Shown piece by piece: positions 1-9,577 of a DNA stretch of 35,697 nucleotides (positions are counted from its first letter, which is position 1; each line of letters opens with the position of its first letter). Origin of the DNA: an uncultured Legionella sp. (GTDB lineage: Bacteria > Pseudomonadota > Gammaproteobacteria > Legionellales > Legionellaceae); assembly GCF_937871865.1 (NCBI RefSeq), contig NZ_CALMPD010000126.1:1-35697 (forward strand), read 5' to 3'. The position numbers were made by a program, and so were the translations under genes. Below the pieces are notes generated by a model that was given only the letters and a program-made list of their open reading frames with translations, was not told the origin of the DNA and searched no databases.

Positions 1-1
1 T

Positions 2-340
2 ATAAATGAAAATGGCAAAGTAGTTCGGACAGGAAGGGGGTCTGGTGGAAAAAGTTATTGCTCTGATATTCGCAGGGGATGTAAAACACCATCTGGTGTC
101 TATCGCATCATAAGTAAAGGTGGTCCTGGTTGTAAATCAAGCCGTTATCCTCTTGGCGGAGGTGGTGCGCCGATGCCCTATTGTATGTTTTTTAGTAAGT
201 ATTACGCGGTACATGGCTCTTATGATGTACCTAATTACAATGCAAGTCATGGTTGTGTCAGGGTTAAGCCTAATGATGCTCAATGGTTAAGTAAGAATTT
301 TATGAAAATTGGAACTAAAGTGGTTATCAAGCCTTATTAA
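2..340 (+). CDS. L,D-transpeptidase (YkuD/ErfK family), 3' part only
   Basis: This is the C-terminal 112 residues of a gene that enters the window from the left; the frame is open from base 2 and stops with TAA at 338-340. The signature of the YkuD L,D-transpeptidase catalytic site is visible: an AVHGS segment (about residue 70 of the visible part) followed by SHGCVRV, whose cysteine is the family nucleophile and whose histidine and arginine complete the site. Family knowledge: these periplasmic enzymes form 3-3 peptidoglycan crosslinks or attach lipoproteins to the wall. Extra cysteines (SYCSDIRRGCK and PGCKSS) and a glycine-rich loop (PLGGGGAP) lie before the active site. Legionella 'enhanced entry' EnhA-type proteins carry this domain, so it may be one of them, but the missing N-terminus prevents naming it. 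The domain call is firm; the gene name is open. Confidence 0.85.
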   Translation: MNENGKVVRTGRGSGGKSYCSDIRRGCKTPSGVYRIISKGGPGCKSSRYPLGGGGAPMPYCMFFSKYYAVHGSYDVPNYNASHGCVRVKPNDAQWLSKNFMKIGTKVVIKPY

Positions 341-366
341 TTTTTATGCGGATGAGTCTGTAATAG

Positions 367-397
367 AGCCATTCTCCATTGAAATTGGAGAATGGCT
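367..397 (+). terminator. Intrinsic terminator hairpin after the L,D-transpeptidase gene
   Basis: A perfect 12-bp inverted repeat (AGCCATTCTCCA / TGGAGAATGGCT) with a 7-base loop begins 27 bases after the transpeptidase stop and is followed by TTTAATTT on the plus strand. It lies between two convergent genes; the minus-strand side is not T-rich, so it probably works mainly for the plus-strand gene while also lying directly downstream of the erpA stop. Confidence 0.8.
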
Positions 398-403
398 TTT
401 AAT

Positions 404-796
404 TTATAGATCATCCTCATCATCCATGCTGAACGATGAGCCACATCCACAAGTAGTTTTTGCATTCGGGTTGCGAATAACAAATTGCTCGCCTTGAATT
501 CCTTGAATATAATCAATTTCAGCATCATGCAGGTATTGATAGCTCATAGAATCAACCAGCAATTTGACAGACGATGTGCCGTCAGAACATTGTTGTTCTA
601 CTATCGTGTCATCATCATTGATTTGTTCGTCAAAACTAAACCCATATTGAAATCCAGAACATCCGCCACCAGTAATTGACACGCGTAAATTCAGATTGAA
701 ATTATCTTCCTCTTTAATTAACTCAGATACTTTATCCGCAGCATTTACGGAAAATATTATATCACTCGTAGCTGGAGATACATCAACTGCAGTCAT
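404..796 (-). CDS. erpA: Iron-sulfur cluster insertion protein ErpA (A-type carrier)
   Basis: A-type Fe-S carrier that hands clusters to apo-proteins, in E. coli notably those of the isoprenoid pathway (IspG/IspH). The sequence has the HesB/IscA fold motifs: [13 protein letters not shown] with the first conserved cysteine, and near the C-terminus [14 protein letters not shown] with the other two cysteines that hold the cluster. The run [15 protein letters not shown] and the FDEQIN segment match ErpA rather than IscA or SufA. I place the start at the ATG at 794-796 (130 residues) because a GGAG lies about 7 bases upstream. An in-frame ATG at 854-856 would add 20 residues, but its GAGGG sits only 2-3 bases away. 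An acidic tail (MDDEDDL) extends beyond the E. coli end. The gene follows mnmA on the same strand with a short gap, and a perfect TATAAT (909-914, minus) lies in that gap. Confidence 0.93.
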   Translation of the reverse strand: MTAVDVSPATSDIIFSVNAADKVSELIKEEDNFNLNLRVSITGGGCSGFQYGFSFDEQINDDDTIVEQQCSDGTSSVKLLVDSMSYQYLHDAEIDYIQGIQGEQFVIRNPNAKTTCGCGSSFSMDDEDDL

Positions 797-908
797 TTTA
801 AACTCCGGTTTGAACAGGGTGTTTTGACCCTGTTTGTTTTCTATAGTTACTGTCATTCCCTCTGAGCTGTTATTGGGATGACTGGGGAATTTTGTTCCTG
901 TGTCTTAT

Positions 909-914
909 ATTATA
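909..914 (-). promoter_or_regulatory. Candidate -10 element for erpA
   Basis: On the minus strand the gap between mnmA and erpA reads GGTTATAATATAAG, a perfect TATAAT. No good -35 hexamer is seen 16-18 bases upstream, so the element alone is suggestive; erpA could equally be read through from mnmA. Confidence 0.3.
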
Positions 915-918
915 ACCA

Positions 919-2004
919 TTATCTGATTATTTGTTCTATTGTTGCACCACCGATACATTGGTTTTTATCATAAAAAACCACATATTGGCCAGGTGTAACT
1001 GCTCTTTGAGGACTTGAGAACATGACATAATGTTGATTATTATCAGGTGGTGAAATCATACATGCCTGTTCTGCTTGCCGATATCTTGTTTTGGCATAAC
1101 AGGTTATGGGTAATTTACCCTGACAATCTGCCAGCCAGTGTATCGGTCCACAAATTAGCCCTTGTGCATAAAGCATCGGGTGCTGACTACCTTGAGCAAT
1201 GTATAGTGTATTCGTAGCTACTTCTTTATCGACTACATACCAAGGTTCATCTGAAGAGTTTTGCATGCCCCCAATACCTAAACCTTGCCTCTGCCCCAAG
1301 GTATAAAACATTAAGCCATCATGCCTGCCAATAATTGTGCCGTCCATGTTTTTTATATCACCAGGTTTGGAAAGAATAAATTCTTTTAAAAAGGATTTAA
1401 ATCGCTTTTCGCCTATGAAGCAAATTCCTGTAGAATCCTTTTTCGCATGTGTTACCAAGCCCAGTTCTTTTGCAAACTCTCTGATTTGTGATTTATTATA
1501 ATCACCAATAGGAAATAATGTCTTTGCTAAAGCTTGAGGCTCTACTGCATGGAGAAAATAAGTTTGATCTTTTTCTCTATCCTTTGCTTTGTAGAGATAG
1601 CCTATATCACCGTCAATTTTATTTTTCGCATAATGCCCTGTGGCAATGAAATCAGCTCCAAGTTCCATAGCATGCTTTAAAAAGGCATTAAATTTGATTT
1701 CTTTATTGCACAATACGTCTGGATTTGGGGTTCTTCCTTTTTCATATTCACTTAAGAAATGGGCGAATACTCTATCCCAATATTCTCCTGAAAAATTGAC
1801 ACTATGAAGGGGGATACGTAATTGATTGCATACTGCTTGAGCATCTGCAAGATCTTGAGCCGCAGGACAAAACCCATCTGTATCATCTTGCTCCCAGTTT
1901 TTCATGAACAACCCTTCAACCTGATAACCTTGTTCTTTGAGTAACCATGCAGCTACAGAAGAATCAACTCCACCAGACATGCCTATAATAACTTTAGCTT
2001 TCAT
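919..2004 (-). CDS. mnmA: tRNA-specific 2-thiouridylase MnmA
   Basis: Makes the 2-thio group of the modified wobble uridine (s2U34) of tRNA-Lys, -Glu and -Gln, using ATP and sulfur relayed by the Tus system to MnmA. The 361-residue length is close to the 368 of E. coli. Seen in the sequence: the PP-loop ATP-binding motif GMSGGVDSS at residues 8-16; the two catalytic cysteines, C99 in [12 protein letters not shown] and C195 in [10 protein letters not shown]; the ATGHYA segment; and the C-terminal beta-barrel with TPGQYVVFY. The start ATG at 2002-2004 precedes the conserved [11 protein letters not shown] strand directly. It is the first gene of a minus-strand pair with erpA and heads away from the yceD cluster, so the 550-base gap upstream must hold the promoters of both directions. 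Confidence 0.97.
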   Translation of the reverse strand: MKAKVIIGMSGGVDSSVAAWLLKEQGYQVEGLFMKNWEQDDTDGFCPAAQDLADAQAVCNQLRIPLHSVNFSGEYWDRVFAHFLSEYEKGRTPNPDVLCNKEIKFNAFLKHAMELGADFIATGHYAKNKIDGDIGYLYKAKDREKDQTYFLHAVEPQALAKTLFPIGDYNKSQIREFAKELGLVTHAKKDSTGICFIGEKRFKSFLKEFILSKPGDIKNMDGTIIGRHDGLMFYTLGQRQGLGIGGMQNSSDEPWYVVDKEVATNTLYIAQGSQHPMLYAQGLICGPIHWLADCQGKLPITCYAKTRYRQAEQACMISPPDNNQHYVMFSSPQRAVTPGQYVVFYDKNQCIGGATIEQIIR

Positions 2005-2554
2005 AAATATTGATACCGCATAATTATAAAAAATCCTGGGCTGTTAACAGTTCGTGCTAAAACTCCGATGCTGTGATGGTTTATCCAAGGCACTTAGCGG
2101 CTCCCGATATAAGGAGAAGGGTGTAGGTTTTAGGCTGAAATGGCAACAGACCATGCTGTTAGTTAATATTATCTCATAAAATACGATTTATATGGAGAAA
2201 AATAATGTAGTATAGCATTTAGTGGGATATTTTGTTTTTCAGCAATTACTCCTGTGCGGAGAAGGGCATATATGAGTGCTTTGATTAAGTAAGGAATTTT
2301 GTCTTCTTTGAATTCTACGGTTGTCTTGTAATCATGGATGTTAGATCTATATTAATAATCATTAGTATCTGGAAAAATGCATATTTTCCATTTAAAAAAT
2401 TAGCGAATATTAGATAGATGTCTACTATTCTTTGTACTCAACTTATAGAAATGATAAAATCTCGTTTTTGATACATGAATAACTCGTAATATAACCAGAT
2501 TGTTGATTCAATTGTCTCGTTGTAGGATAATAACCCTATTTGGATGTTTGATTA
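2005..2554. other. Long intergenic region between divergent mnmA and yceD
   Basis: These 550 bases hold no convincing coding frame. The right part is very AT-rich and contains a plausible promoter for the yceD cluster (2432-2460). Two short hairpins with similar sequence, CTCC-loop-GGAG followed by AAGGG, occur at 2101-2121 and 2249-2266; each exposes a GGAGAAGGG string. No known RNA gene was recognised. Confidence 0.5.
2432..2460 (+). promoter_or_regulatory. Candidate sigma-70 promoter for the yceD-rpmF-fab cluster
   Basis: TTGTAC at 2432-2437 and TAAAAT at 2455-2460 are separated by 17 bases, about 95 bases before the yceD start. The -10 matches the consensus at five of six bases, the -35 only in its TTG. 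It is the best placed candidate in the gap. Confidence 0.4.
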
Positions 2555-2983
2555 ATGCTTCATTTACAAGAGATGGCCAAGCAAGGTCAGCACATACAGA
2601 ATATAATAATAAATGAACGTGTGCCGAGCTTCATCACAGGTCCTTGCCAGTTAACGGTTACTTATCGTGTTGAGGCAGAGGATGATTTTTATTTAATTCA
2701 TCTCCATACCGCAGGTAAGTTGAACCTGATATGTCAACGTTGCCTACAGGAGTTTGCTCATCCTTATGAAAATAATACTGTTATCGCTGTATGTCGGTCT
2801 GATGAGCGTGCTGAGCAAGTCCTTGAGTCATATGAAACCATCGTTTCCTCAAACTGGCAAGTAAATTTAACTGACTTGATTATCGATGAATTACATCTCT
2901 ATGCGCCTCAATTTCATCCTGAAATTAAGGATTGTGATGACGAGATAAATGATATTTTAACAGGAAAAATTGATACTTATTGA
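2555..2983 (+). CDS. yceD: YceD family protein (DUF177), 23S rRNA accumulation
   Basis: YceD homologue; in E. coli the protein is needed for normal 23S rRNA accumulation and its gene sits directly before rpmF, as here. The conserved DUF177 core is visible as [16 protein letters not shown], with the CxRC pair, followed by an acidic region with VRSDE-like [15 protein letters not shown] and the helix [17 protein letters not shown]. At 142 residues it is shorter than the 173 of E. coli, lacking part of the N-terminus and the C-terminal tail. An in-frame TGA at 2549-2551 rules out a longer start; a later ATG at residue 7 is possible. It is the first gene of a co-oriented cluster running to 12.4 kb. 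Confidence 0.85.
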   Translation: MLHLQEMAKQGQHIQNIIINERVPSFITGPCQLTVTYRVEAEDDFYLIHLHTAGKLNLICQRCLQEFAHPYENNTVIAVCRSDERAEQVLESYETIVSSNWQVNLTDLIIDELHLYAPQFHPEIKDCDDEINDILTGKIDTY

Positions 2984-3069
2984 TATTTTGTTCAATTAAT
3001 ACTTGGATTGAAGTTAAAATATCGGTAATATTCCCGCTTTATGAATGCAAATTGTCTAGGAGTAATACA

Positions 3070-3270
3070 ATGGCAGTACAACAAAACAAAAAATCACGTT
3101 CACGTCGTGATATGCGCCGTTCACACGATGCTTTAACAAAACCAACTCTTTCTGTTGATGCAACTACTGGCGAAACTCATCGTCGTCACCATATGACTGA
3201 AGACGGTTACTATCGTGGTAGAAAAATTATAGATACTGATTCATCTGCTGCGTACGAAGACCAAGAGTAA
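3070..3270 (+). CDS. rpmF: 50S ribosomal protein L32 (bL32)
   Basis: Structural protein of the large ribosomal subunit. The 66-residue product starts [20 protein letters not shown] and continues with the L32 hallmarks [18 protein letters not shown]. Like the E. coli protein it has no zinc-binding cysteines. The start at 3070 is set by an AGGAG at 3058-3062 with 7-base spacing; the open frame extends upstream to 2980, but that part has no ribosome binding site and is not L32-like. After the usual end, GRKI, the protein carries an acidic tail ending YEDQE, which the 57-residue E. coli L32 lacks. It lies 86 bases after yceD and 6 bases before plsX, the standard gammaproteobacterial order. Confidence 0.97.
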   Translation: MAVQQNKKSRSRRDMRRSHDALTKPTLSVDATTGETHRRHHMTEDGYYRGRKIIDTDSSAAYEDQE

Positions 3271-3276
3271 TTATAC

Positions 3277-4305
3277 TTGAATAATATTACCATTGCAGTT
3301 GATGCGATGGGTGGGGATCATGGCTTAAGTGTAGTGATTCCTGCCTGCGTTCGCGCAGCTAAAAAAAATCCTAATCTGAAGATCATACTTGTTGGCGTAC
3401 AGGATAAGGTGAGTGCTTCATTAAAGAAATACGGTGCATTGTCGTCACCTCAGTTTTCTATAGTGCATGCATCTGAAATAGTTACTATGGATGACTTACC
3501 GTCTCATGCCTTGCGCAATAAAAAAGATTCTTCAATGCGTGTTGCTATTAACCTTGTAAAAGAGGGACGAGCGAATGCTTGCGTCAGTGCTGGTAATACT
3601 GGTGCTTTAATGGCTACCGCACGCTTTGTTTTAAAAACATTGCCAGGAATTGACCGGCCTGCCATCATTTCTGAATTGCCTACTATAAAAGGAAAAACCT
3701 GGGTTATTGATCTGGGTGCGAATGTTGATTCATGTGCAGAACATTTGTTCCAGTTTGCTGTCATGGGTTCTGCTTTAATTCAGGCTATTGAGAGAAAACC
3801 AAAACCTAAGATTGCTCTGCTTAATATTGGTGTAGAGGAAATTAAAGGGAATGATCAGGTTAAACGTACCGCTCACATGCTCGCTGAATGTTCTGTAATG
3901 AACTATGTCGGTTATGTTGAAGGCGATCATTTTTACTCTGGTGATGTCGATTTGGTTGTTTGTGATGGATTTGTCGGAAATGTAGCACTTAAGGCGAGTG
4001 AAGGACTGGCGAAACTCTTACTCACTCTAATGAAAGAATCATTCAGTCGAAACTGGTTAACCAAACTGGCTGGGCTTATTGCTTTGCCTGCTCTCAAGCA
4101 TTTAAAAAATCGAATCGATCCTTCTCGTTATAATGGCGCCAGTATGCTTGGTTTAAATGGCATTGTCATTAAAAGCCATGGCGGAGCTAACGAATTAGGG
4201 TTTCAATACGCAATTGAACAAGCGGCCCTTGAAGCACAAAGTAATGTTGTAGATTTAGTTCGTGATCAAATAAATGATTTTATAAATCAGGGATTGTTGT
4301 TATGA
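3277..4305 (+). CDS. plsX: Phosphate acyltransferase PlsX
   Basis: Converts acyl-ACP and phosphate to acyl-phosphate, the donor for PlsY in the first step of phospholipid synthesis; a peripheral membrane enzyme. The 342 residues begin with the family hallmark [13 protein letters not shown] and contain [34 protein letters not shown] and [22 protein letters not shown]. The start codon is TTG (3277-3279), because the next ATG is already inside the conserved AMGGD motif; the ribosome binding site is weak (AAGAG). A weak TTG start could hold PlsX below L32. The stop overlaps the fabH start (ATGA), implying translational coupling. Confidence 0.97.
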   Translation: MNNITIAVDAMGGDHGLSVVIPACVRAAKKNPNLKIILVGVQDKVSASLKKYGALSSPQFSIVHASEIVTMDDLPSHALRNKKDSSMRVAINLVKEGRANACVSAGNTGALMATARFVLKTLPGIDRPAIISELPTIKGKTWVIDLGANVDSCAEHLFQFAVMGSALIQAIERKPKPKIALLNIGVEEIKGNDQVKRTAHMLAECSVMNYVGYVEGDHFYSGDVDLVVCDGFVGNVALKASEGLAKLLLTLMKESFSRNWLTKLAGLIALPALKHLKNRIDPSRYNGASMLGLNGIVIKSHGGANELGFQYAIEQAALEAQSNVVDLVRDQINDFINQGLLL

Positions 4306-5255
4306 CTAATGCTGTAATTAGTGGCACTGGAAGTTATTCTCCAGAAAAGCAACTCACAAATGTTGAGCTTGAAAAAATACTTGATACTGATGATGAGTGG
4401 ATAGTATCTCGTACCGGAATTAGTAGCCGCAGTATTGCCCAACCCCATGAAACCACGTCATTCATGGCTTCACGAGCAGCAGAGCAAGCACTAATTGCTT
4501 CTGGGCTTGATGCAAATGAAATAGATTTGATATTAGTTGCTACGTGTACTCCAGATTATTTTTTTCCAAGTGTCGCATGTCGTGTTCAACATGAGTTAAA
4601 AATTAAGAAACCAATTCCTGCTTTTGATGTAAGCGCTGCTTGTAGCGGGTTTGTTTATGCTATGGATATTGCCAAGCAATATGTTTCTTCTGGCACCGCT
4701 AAACATATTTTAGTGATTGGCGCAGAAAGCATGTCGAGGGCTGTCGATTGGGCGGATCGAGCTACCTGTATCTTATTTGGGGATGGAGCTGGAGCCGTCG
4801 TGCTGAGTGCCAGTGAGCGACAGGGGATTCTTGGCAGTGTATTACATTCATCATATGATTCAGAACAATTGCTCTCATTGCAAAATGCAACAGGTAATGA
4901 GCAACGCGCAACGATTAACATGCGCGGTAATGAAGTATTTAAAATCGCTGTTAATATTATGGGCGATGTTGTTGATGAGGTTCTTGCTTTAAGTAAACTG
5001 AATAAATCAGACATTAACTGGCTTATTCCACATCAGGCGAACATTCGCATTATTCAGGCTATAGCCAAAAAACTATCTCTTCCTATGTCGCAAGTCATAG
5101 TAACTATTGGTAATCAGGGCAATACTTCTGCCGCTTCCATACCATTAGCGTTAGATTATTCAATTAAAAACAATAGAGTTAAACGTGATGAGTTATTGTT
5201 AATTGAATCATTTGGCGGTGGAATGACTTGGGGCGCAATGGTTATTCGTTACTAA
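4302..5255 (+). CDS. fabH: 3-oxoacyl-ACP synthase III (KAS III) FabH
   Basis: Initiates type II fatty acid synthesis by condensing an acyl-CoA primer (acetyl-CoA in E. coli) with malonyl-ACP. The catalytic triad is present at the E. coli spacing: C114 in [14 protein letters not shown]244 in PHQANIRI and N274 in [11 protein letters not shown]. The glycine-rich FGGGMTWGA closes the protein. At 317 residues it has the exact E. coli length. The ATG overlaps the plsX stop by 4 bases, and fabD follows after 23 bases. Confidence 0.97.
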   Translation: MTNAVISGTGSYSPEKQLTNVELEKILDTDDEWIVSRTGISSRSIAQPHETTSFMASRAAEQALIASGLDANEIDLILVATCTPDYFFPSVACRVQHELKIKKPIPAFDVSAACSGFVYAMDIAKQYVSSGTAKHILVIGAESMSRAVDWADRATCILFGDGAGAVVLSASERQGILGSVLHSSYDSEQLLSLQNATGNEQRATINMRGNEVFKIAVNIMGDVVDEVLALSKLNKSDINWLIPHQANIRIIQAIAKKLSLPMSQVIVTIGNQGNTSAASIPLALDYSIKNNRVKRDELLLIESFGGGMTWGAMVIRY

Positions 5256-5278
5256 TTAATTAAAAGGGTTACTTCTAT

Positions 5279-6226
5279 ATGGTTAACACTGCATTTGTAT
5301 TTCCTGGGCAAGGATCACAATCTGTAGGGATGTTGTCAGATTTTTCACTTCAATATCCAATTATAACCGATCTTTTTGCGGAATCCTCAGAAGCTGTCGG
5401 ATATGATCTATGGCATTTAATTCAGAATGGCCCCGAAGATAAATTAAATCAAACAGAACATACTCAAGTGGCCATGTTAACCTCCGATGTTGCCGTTTAT
5501 AAACTATTAATGCAACAAGGAGTTCCTGCACCACAAATTATGGCTGGCCATAGTTTGGGAGAATATGCTGCACTGGTATGTGCCGATTCATTAAATTTGG
5601 CAGATGCAGCCCGATTAGTTGCACGAAGAGGTCAGGTTATGCAAAATGCCGTTCCAATGGGAACTGGCGCAATGGCTGCAATAGTTGGTTTAAGTGATGA
5701 GCAGGTTAGTGCTTTATGCAATGATGCCAGTACTGAAGACCAGAAAGTAACTCCCGCAAATTACAATGCAATTGGTCAGGTTGTTGTCGCAGGCCATATT
5801 GCCGCGGTAAATCGAATGATTGAATTGGCTGATGAAGCTGATGCGCGATTAGCGAAGATTATTCCGGTTAGTGTTCCTTGCCATTGTCCTCTGCTTTTTG
5901 ATGCTGCTGAATTATTTGCAGAGAGTCTGGCAGCTGCGCCATTTAAAGCACCTTCTATTGATGTGGTGTCTAATGTTGACTTGAGTATTTATCGTTCTGC
6001 TGAGCATATTAAGGACCGATTAAAGGAACAGTTGTACAGTCCTGTGCGATGGGTTGAAACAATTCAGTTATTTAAAAGCTTGAATGTTGAATTAATCGTA
6101 GAGTGTGGACCTGGAAAAGTGTTAAGTGGATTAGCGAAAAGAATTGACCGAAGCTTAAGTGCTATCAGTGTTTATGACACAATTAACCTGGATCAGATTG
6201 TAGAGCAATTACATACCCCGACTTAA
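5279..6226 (+). CDS. fabD: Malonyl-CoA:ACP transacylase FabD
   Basis: Loads malonyl groups from CoA onto acyl carrier protein, giving the extender for every condensation. The sequence shows FVFPGQGSQSVGM at the N-terminus, the nucleophile elbow GHSLGEYAAL with S92, the substrate-carboxylate arginine in ARRGQVMQ (about R117) and the catalytic histidine at about 202 in VPCHCPLL. That last site reads CHC where many homologues have SHC, which leaves the histidine intact. Length 315, close to the 309 of E. coli. AAGGG lies about 10 bases before the ATG. Confidence 0.97.
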   Translation: MVNTAFVFPGQGSQSVGMLSDFSLQYPIITDLFAESSEAVGYDLWHLIQNGPEDKLNQTEHTQVAMLTSDVAVYKLLMQQGVPAPQIMAGHSLGEYAALVCADSLNLADAARLVARRGQVMQNAVPMGTGAMAAIVGLSDEQVSALCNDASTEDQKVTPANYNAIGQVVVAGHIAAVNRMIELADEADARLAKIIPVSVPCHCPLLFDAAELFAESLAAAPFKAPSIDVVSNVDLSIYRSAEHIKDRLKEQLYSPVRWVETIQLFKSLNVELIVECGPGKVLSGLAKRIDRSLSAISVYDTINLDQIVEQLHTPT

Positions 6227-6237
6227 GAGGAAATTTG

Positions 6238-6984
6238 ATGATAAATTTAGAAGGTAAAATTGCATTGGTTACTGGTGCCAGCCGTGGAATTGGACAGGCT
6301 ATTGCACTTAAACTGGCACAATATGGTGCTTTTGTTTTTGCAACAGCAACGACTGAACAAGGTGCTGCAGCAATTGATAGTCTTTTTGAAAAAGAGAAAC
6401 TATCTGGAAAAGGTATTGTTTTTGATGTTACTAATCAACAGCATATTGATGATTTAATGTCTATGTTGACTGACAGCAATCAGTGCCCCTCTATTTTAGT
6501 AAATAATGCTGGTATTACAGCCGATAATTTACTTCTGAGAATGGATGATGAAGAGTGGTTAAAGGTAATAAATACAAATCTTAACTCTATTTATAGAATG
6601 TCAAAAGCGTGCTTAAAACCTATGTTCAGAGCTCGTTGGGGACGAATAATTTCTGTAGGCTCTGTTGTTGGTGCAAGCGGTAATTCCGGCCAGGTTAATT
6701 ATACTGCAGCGAAAGCTGGAGTCGTTGGTTTTTCCAAATCTTTAGCTCAGGAAATTGGCAGTAGAGGTATTACTGTTAATGTTGTTGCTCCTGGATTTAT
6801 AGATACGGATATGACCACATCGTTACCTGATATGGTTAAGGACGAAATGTTAAAAAGAATTCCAATGCGCAAACTGGGACAAGCAGAAGACATTGCTGAT
6901 GCCGTAGCATTTTTAGCATCAGACTGTGCTAAATATATCACAGGTGAAACAATTCATGTCAATGGTGGCATGTATATGAGTTAA
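6238..6984 (+). CDS. fabG: 3-oxoacyl-ACP reductase FabG
   Basis: NADPH-dependent reduction of beta-ketoacyl-ACP, the first reduction of the elongation cycle. It is a classical short-chain dehydrogenase of 248 residues: TGASRGIG cofactor loop (residues 12-19), NNAG at 89-92, catalytic S142 in SVGSVVG, and Y155/K159 in NYTAAKAG, all shifted by four from E. coli numbering, then NVVAPGFIDTDMT. The ATG at 6238 follows AGAGGA with good spacing; a TTG directly before it is not needed. It lies 11 bases after fabD. Confidence 0.97.
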   Translation: MINLEGKIALVTGASRGIGQAIALKLAQYGAFVFATATTEQGAAAIDSLFEKEKLSGKGIVFDVTNQQHIDDLMSMLTDSNQCPSILVNNAGITADNLLLRMDDEEWLKVINTNLNSIYRMSKACLKPMFRARWGRIISVGSVVGASGNSGQVNYTAAKAGVVGFSKSLAQEIGSRGITVNVVAPGFIDTDMTTSLPDMVKDEMLKRIPMRKLGQAEDIADAVAFLASDCAKYITGETIHVNGGMYMS

Positions 6985-7008
6985 ATGCTCTTGCGTTATC
7001 TGTATAAT
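6981..7008 (+). promoter_or_regulatory. Candidate internal promoter for acpP
   Basis: A perfect TATAAT stands at 7003-7008 with TTAAAT 16 bases upstream (6981-6986), in the 87-base fabG-acpP gap. A separate promoter for acpP would fit the high demand for acyl carrier protein; E. coli also has one here. The -35 is weak. Confidence 0.4.
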
Positions 7009-7071
7009 TGAATAAACTATCCGACCAGTATTAAATATTATTTCTATCAACCGAAAGAGGAAAATTAAGTT

Positions 7072-7320
7072 ATGAGTACAGTTGAAGACCGCGTCCGTAA
7101 AATTGTTGTTGAACAGTTAGGCGTTAAAGAGGAAGAATTAAAAAATGATGCGTCATTTGTTGACGATTTAGGTGCTGACTCTCTGGATACTGTGGAATTG
7201 GTAATGGCTTTGGAAGAAGAGTTTGAAACTGAAATCCCTGATGAAAAAGCAGAGAAGATCACTACGATTCAGGAAGCTATTGATTATATTGAATCTAATA
7301 TGAATAAAGAAGAAGCCTAA
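7072..7320 (+). CDS. acpP: Acyl carrier protein
   Basis: Small acidic carrier of the growing acyl chain. The 82 residues contain the invariant [20 protein letters not shown], where S37 receives the 4'-phosphopantetheine arm, and helix III ([17 protein letters not shown]). AAGAGGA precedes the ATG. The C-terminal NMNKEEA is a short extension past the usual end. It lies between fabG and fabF as in E. coli, with the largest intergenic gaps of the fab block on its upstream side. Confidence 0.98.
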   Translation: MSTVEDRVRKIVVEQLGVKEEELKNDASFVDDLGADSLDTVELVMALEEEFETEIPDEKAEKITTIQEAIDYIESNMNKEEA

Positions 7321-7339
7321 TTTTTTCGAGGAGCATTCA

Positions 7340-8578
7340 TTGAATAAACGGCGTGTAGTAGTAACTGGCATGGGTATGCTTACTCCTGTTGGTCTTAATG
7401 TGCAAGAAACTTGGCAAAACATCCTGGCAGGAGTTAGTGGTGTGGGCATGGTAGAGGATTTTGATACCACAGAATACACAACTAAAATTTGGGCCAAGGT
7501 CAAGAATTTTAATATTGAGAACTATGTGCCTATCAAAGACGCTCGTAAAATGGATGTTTTTACGCAATATGGAGTTGCAGCAGCAGAAGAGGCCATGCTT
7601 GATTCTGGTTTGAAGATGGATGAAGCTTTATCTCGCCGCACGGGTGTTGCTGTAGGTGCAGGTATTGGTGGCATTCAAACGATTACAAATAATCAGGATA
7701 AGCTGGTTTCTGGCGGTCCACGTAAAGTGTCTCCATTTTTTATTCCAGCAGGCATAATTAACATGGTTGCTGGTCAGATATCTATTAAACATAATTTGAA
7801 AGGTCCCAATATTTCTGTGGTTACAGCCTGTACAACAGGGACACATAATATTGGACTTGCCGGACGAATGATTGCTTATGGTGATGCTGATGTAATGATT
7901 TGTGGTGGCGCTGAGATGACGACAACTCCACTTTGCCTCGCTGGTTTTTCTGCGGTACGTTCTTTATCCAAGCGAAATGATGAGCCTGAAAAGGCATCCA
8001 GACCTTGGGATAAAGACAGAGACGGATTTGTCATGGGTGAAGGGGCTGGTGTTCTTGTTCTTGAAGAATACGAGCATGCAAAAGCCCGTGGTGCAAAAAT
8101 ATATGCTGAATTAGCAGGATTTGGTATGTCTGGTGATGCTTATCACATTACAGCACCAGATGAAGATGCAGATGGTGCTTCGCGAGCGATGGAAGCTGCA
8201 ATTAATGATGCTGGTATTAGTCCTCAGGAAGTCGACTATATTAATGCACATGGTACGTCAACTTATCTTAATGATTTGAATGAAACCAAAGCTATTAAAC
8301 GAGTGTTTCAACAACATGCTTATGATTTAGCTGTAAGTTCGACTAAATCAATGACAGGGCATTTATTAGGAGCCGCTGGAGCAGTTGAAGCTATCATCAG
8401 TATATTGGCAATTAAAGATCAAATCGCACCACCTACTATCAATTTGGATAACCCTGATGAAGGCTGTGATTTAAATTATGTAGCGCATACACCACAAAAA
8501 CGAACCATTAATTACGTTTTAAGTAATTCATTAGGTTTCGGTGGTACAAATGGCAGCCTGCTATTTAAGCGAATCTAA
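7340..8578 (+). CDS. fabF: 3-oxoacyl-ACP synthase II (KAS II) FabF
   Basis: Elongating condensing enzyme of fatty acid synthesis. The Cys-His-His triad is intact: C164 in [14 protein letters not shown]304 in [11 protein letters not shown] and H341 in [19 protein letters not shown]; the glycine-rich [13 protein letters not shown] ends the protein. Length 412, as in E. coli. The start is a TTG at 7340 with an excellent GAGGAG 7 bases upstream; the protein then reads [17 protein letters not shown], the normal N-terminus. In E. coli pabC follows; here mltG follows immediately. Confidence 0.97.
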   Translation: MNKRRVVVTGMGMLTPVGLNVQETWQNILAGVSGVGMVEDFDTTEYTTKIWAKVKNFNIENYVPIKDARKMDVFTQYGVAAAEEAMLDSGLKMDEALSRRTGVAVGAGIGGIQTITNNQDKLVSGGPRKVSPFFIPAGIINMVAGQISIKHNLKGPNISVVTACTTGTHNIGLAGRMIAYGDADVMICGGAEMTTTPLCLAGFSAVRSLSKRNDEPEKASRPWDKDRDGFVMGEGAGVLVLEEYEHAKARGAKIYAELAGFGMSGDAYHITAPDEDADGASRAMEAAINDAGISPQEVDYINAHGTSTYLNDLNETKAIKRVFQQHAYDLAVSSTKSMTGHLLGAAGAVEAIISILAIKDQIAPPTINLDNPDEGCDLNYVAHTPQKRTINYVLSNSLGFGGTNGSLLFKRI

Positions 8579-9577
8579 ATGGGATCTTCTAGGCATAAAA
8601 AACTGGTAATTGTTTTTTTTATTTTGTTTTTTATGTCTTTTTTATTTATTTGCTGGAATATATACAGCATATTAAAAAAGCCACTTATAGCTCTTGGTGA
8701 GCCTCCTCAAATCATAAGTATTGATCGTTCAGCAACAGCACTTCATGTAGCACAACTATTAAAAAATAAACACTTAATTCAATCGACTCGACTTCTGTTA
8801 TTATTAATACGTTTTGAGGGGTTATCTCACAAGATAAAAGCAGGGGTTTATCAAATAAATCCTGGCGAGTCTATAATGGCACTAATTCATCGAATTGTTG
8901 CAGGCGATGTGATTACTCTGAAATTTGCAATTATTGAAGGCACAACACAAAAAAAAGTGTCGCAGGATCTGATGAATGCAAAATATTTGAATTATCATCC
9001 TGATGATTGGTCATCAATAAAAGTAAATTATCCTAATGCTGAGGGCTTGTTACTTGCAGATACTTATCAATATCAAGGTGGAAGCAGTAGCAAAAAACTG
9101 TTAGAACAGGCGCATAAAAATTTGATGTCTTTTTTAAATGACAGCTGGTCGCATAGAGCCCCTAATTTACCTTATCGCAATGCATACGAGCTCCTTATTG
9201 CTGCATCCATAATAGAAAAAGAAACTGCTATTGCGGAGGAGAGAAAATTAATTTCAGGAGTGATTTTTAATCGGTTAAAAAAATCAATGCCTTTGCAAAT
9301 GGATCCAACAGTTGTTTATGCTTTGGGGGATGACTATAAAGGAAAGCTCTCGCATAATGATCTATCGGTTAAATCACCTTATAATTCTTATTTGGTACGT
9401 GGTTTACCTCCCAGCCCCATTGCGATGGTCGGTAAGGATGCAATCGATGCAGCAGCGCATCCTCAATTATCCAAGTATCTGTATTTTGTTGCTAAAGGAG
9501 ATGGTTCTCATCAATTTTCAGAAACATATGAACAGCAGAAACAGGCAATAAGACAATATCAACGAAAGGACTATTAA
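8579..9577 (+). CDS. mltG: Endolytic murein transglycosylase MltG
   Basis: Inner-membrane lytic transglycosylase (YceG family) that cuts nascent glycan strands and so sets their length. A single N-terminal membrane helix (about residues 8-31) leads to a periplasmic LysM-like part ([17 protein letters not shown]...) and the catalytic domain with AASIIEKET, whose EKET at 213-216 holds the catalytic glutamate, then [19 protein letters not shown] and [16 protein letters not shown]. The ATG abuts the fabF stop with no gap and no clear ribosome binding site, suggesting coupled translation; the stop overlaps the tmk ATG by one base. Length 332, near the 340 of E. coli. Confidence 0.95.
   Translation: MGSSRHKKLVIVFFILFFMSFLFICWNIYSILKKPLIALGEPPQIISIDRSATALHVAQLLKNKHLIQSTRLLLLLIRFEGLSHKIKAGVYQINPGESIMALIHRIVAGDVITLKFAIIEGTTQKKVSQDLMNAKYLNYHPDDWSSIKVNYPNAEGLLLADTYQYQGGSSSKKLLEQAHKNLMSFLNDSWSHRAPNLPYRNAYELLIAASIIEKETAIAEERKLISGVIFNRLKKSMPLQMDPTVVYALGDDYKGKLSHNDLSVKSPYNSYLVRGLPPSPIAMVGKDAIDAAAHPQLSKYLYFVAKGDGSHQFSETYEQQKQAIRQYQRKDY

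Noticed and set aside
2980..3069. Upstream extension of the rpmF frame giving a 96-residue product
   Set aside because: The added residues are not L32-like, and a clear AGGAG with proper spacing precedes the ATG at 3070.
4655..5014. 119-residue antisense frame inside fabH
   Set aside because: It shadows the conserved catalytic region of fabH, has low-complexity Ser/Thr content and no family resemblance.
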